In this document: piece by piece, positions 37,008 through 37,865 of the stretch | Numbering within the stretch: position 1 is the stretch's first letter | Layout of the letters: the number at the start of each line of letters is the position of its first letter | Assembly: GCA_910577995.1 (NCBI GenBank) | Contig: CAJTND010000003.1 | Coordinates: 1 to 37,865 of the forward strand | DNA length: 37,865 nucleotides | Direction: 5' to 3' | Origin: an uncultured Christensenella sp. | GTDB taxonomy: Bacteria; Bacillota; Clostridia; Christensenellales; Pumilibacteraceae | Made by a program: the position numbers and the translations under genes | Notes under the pieces: generated by a model | What the model was told of the DNA's origin: nothing | The model's database searches: none | Seen by the model: only the letters and a program-made list of their open reading frames with translations

Positions 37008-37679
37008 ATGACGGTCGACGAACTCAAAAACAATCTATACGCGGTGCAAAGCCGCATCGCGAGAGCGGCGGAAGCCGCGGGCTCGGTCGTCAAGCTCGTT
37101 GCCGCGACCAAGACCGTCTCGGCGGAGCTCGTAAATTCGGTCGTCGGGCTCGGCGTGACAGCCGTCGGAGAAAACCGCGTGCAGGAGTATATCGCCAAGC
37201 GCGACGTCGTTACGGGCGCGGAATGGCACTTCATAGGCACTTTGCAACGCAACAAGGCAAAGTACCTCGTCGGCAAGGTCGCGCTCATACAGTCGGTGTC
37301 GAGCGTCGAGCTCGCCGAGGAGATAGAGCGGCTCGCGGACAAACTCAACGTCGTTCAGGACGTCCTTGTCGAGGTCAATGCGGCGGACGAGCCGAGCAAG
37401 ACGGGCGCGGACTTCGGCATTGCGGACGAGCTGGTAGAGCGCGTCAAGGCTATGCCGCATATTCGGTTGCGCGGCGTGATGGCTGTGCCGCCGAAAGACG
37501 CGGACGACGCGGCGTATAAGCGCGTAGCGCGGCTTTACGAAAGATACAAAGACAAGTCGGCGGGTTTCGATATCCTTTCCGTCGGCATGAGCGGCGACTG
37601 CGAGCGGGCGATAGCCTGCGGCAGTAATATGGTAAGGATAGGTACTGCGCTTTTCGGCGCGAGAAAAACCGGAGGTTGA
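37008..37679 (+). CDS. yggS: YggS/YlmE-type pyridoxal phosphate homeostasis protein
   Basis: This is a PLP-binding alanine racemase-like barrel protein with no known catalytic activity, which buffers free PLP and affects amino-acid metabolism. The PLP lysine is Lys35 (AATKTV), and GENRVQEY, WHFIGTLQRNKAKYL and LSVGMSGDCERAIACGSNMVRIGTALFG are family hallmarks. At 223 residues it is complete. AAAGGA lies upstream of ATG 37008. It has its own strong promoter and is 2 bp from the next gene, as in the ylmE-sepF part of Gram-positive division clusters. Confidence 0.95.
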   Translation: MTVDELKNNLYAVQSRIARAAEAAGSVVKLVAATKTVSAELVNSVVGLGVTAVGENRVQEYIAKRDVVTGAEWHFIGTLQRNKAKYLVGKVALIQSVSSVELAEEIERLADKLNVVQDVLVEVNAADEPSKTGADFGIADELVERVKAMPHIRLRGVMAVPPKDADDAAYKRVARLYERYKDKSAGFDILSVGMSGDCERAIACGSNMVRIGTALFGARKTGG

Positions 37680-37681
37680 AT

Positions 37682-37865
37682 ATGGCGAACGACGATCTTG
37701 ATTCGTTTTTGAGAAAGGCGAGCAATTATCACGGCGGCGCGCCCGAATATTATGAGGACACGCATGACGAGTTCGGCAACTACCGCGGCGGCGCGCGCAG
37801 TATGGCGCAGCCAGATCAGGCGCTCGGCTCGGCAGCGTCGGGTTATCCCCGTCCGCCGCAATCGC
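37682..37865 (+). CDS. N-terminal fragment of a downstream gene, possibly SepF (cut by window)
   Basis: The ATG at 37682 follows GGAGG (37671-37675) and the yggS stop by 2 bp; the frame is open to the window end (61 residues). The visible part is hydrophilic and rich in Gly, Asp, Tyr and Pro. In Gram-positives the gene after ylmE/yggS is usually sepF, the FtsZ membrane anchor, and a low-complexity linker early in the protein would fit. The amphipathic membrane-anchor helix expected at the SepF N-terminus is not obvious in MANDDLDSFLRKAS. The call rests on position only. Confidence 0.45.
   Translation, partial: MANDDLDSFLRKASNYHGGAPEYYEDTHDEFGNYRGGARSMAQPDQALGSAASGYPRPPQS

Overview
The window (37,865 bp, GC-rich, almost all coding on the + strand) looks like chromosome of a strictly anaerobic, fermentative member of the Bacillota, most likely an uncultured Clostridia lineage. 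The reasons are a trimeric HydABC-type [FeFe] hydrogenase, an NfnAB-type transhydrogenase, the LL-diaminopimelate aminotransferase route to meso-DAP, a B. subtilis-type PurF (propeptide plus Fe-S cysteines), a glnA/ANTAR-regulator pair and strong GGAGG ribosome-binding sites. The genus cannot be told from the sequence alone.

Layout. (1) 1-10625: the 3' 3.5 kilocodons of a giant, repeat-built surface protein, cut by the window edge, with one C-terminal membrane helix and a Q/P-rich cytoplasmic tail. (2) 10626-11640: a terminator, then three direct ~288-bp copies of a palindrome-rich non-coding repeat. (3) 11650-24761: a promoter with an attenuator-like leader and phosphoglucomutase, then a run of nitrogen, nucleotide and cell-wall precursor genes: a divergent glutamine synthetase-like gene, an ANTAR antiterminator, purF, carA, a carB-dapF gene fusion, pyrG and dapL. 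(4) 24814-28076: a DUF4241-like/TPR protein, a probable 6S RNA gene and a SPOR-like membrane protein. (5) 28112-32358: nfnA-nfnB, a Sel1-repeat protein and a terminator. (6) 32414-36901: hydC-hydB-hydA with its own promoter and terminator. (7) 36952-end: a strong promoter, the yggS/ylmE PLP-homeostasis gene and the start of a gene in the usual sepF position.

How the genes work together. PurF, CarA and PyrG are all glutamine amidotransferases, and they lie behind a GS-family gene and a nitrogen-type RNA-binding antiterminator, so segment 3 reads as a glutamine-spending operon. The epimerase fused to CarB and the aminotransferase DapL are the two consecutive last steps to meso-DAP. NfnAB and HydABC exchange electrons between ferredoxin, NADH, NADPH and H2.

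Most worth a second look: the CarB-DapF fusion (about 1352 aa, no internal stop or ribosome-binding site); the GS-like protein, which by unaided alignment lacks two catalytic glutamates; the unannotated 6S-like RNA, which would wrongly be covered by a coding call; the attenuator-like hairpin before phosphoglucomutase; the hierarchical repeat cluster; and the atypical L1 motif of HydA. I found no CRISPR array, tRNA, rRNA, insertion sequence or phage gene.
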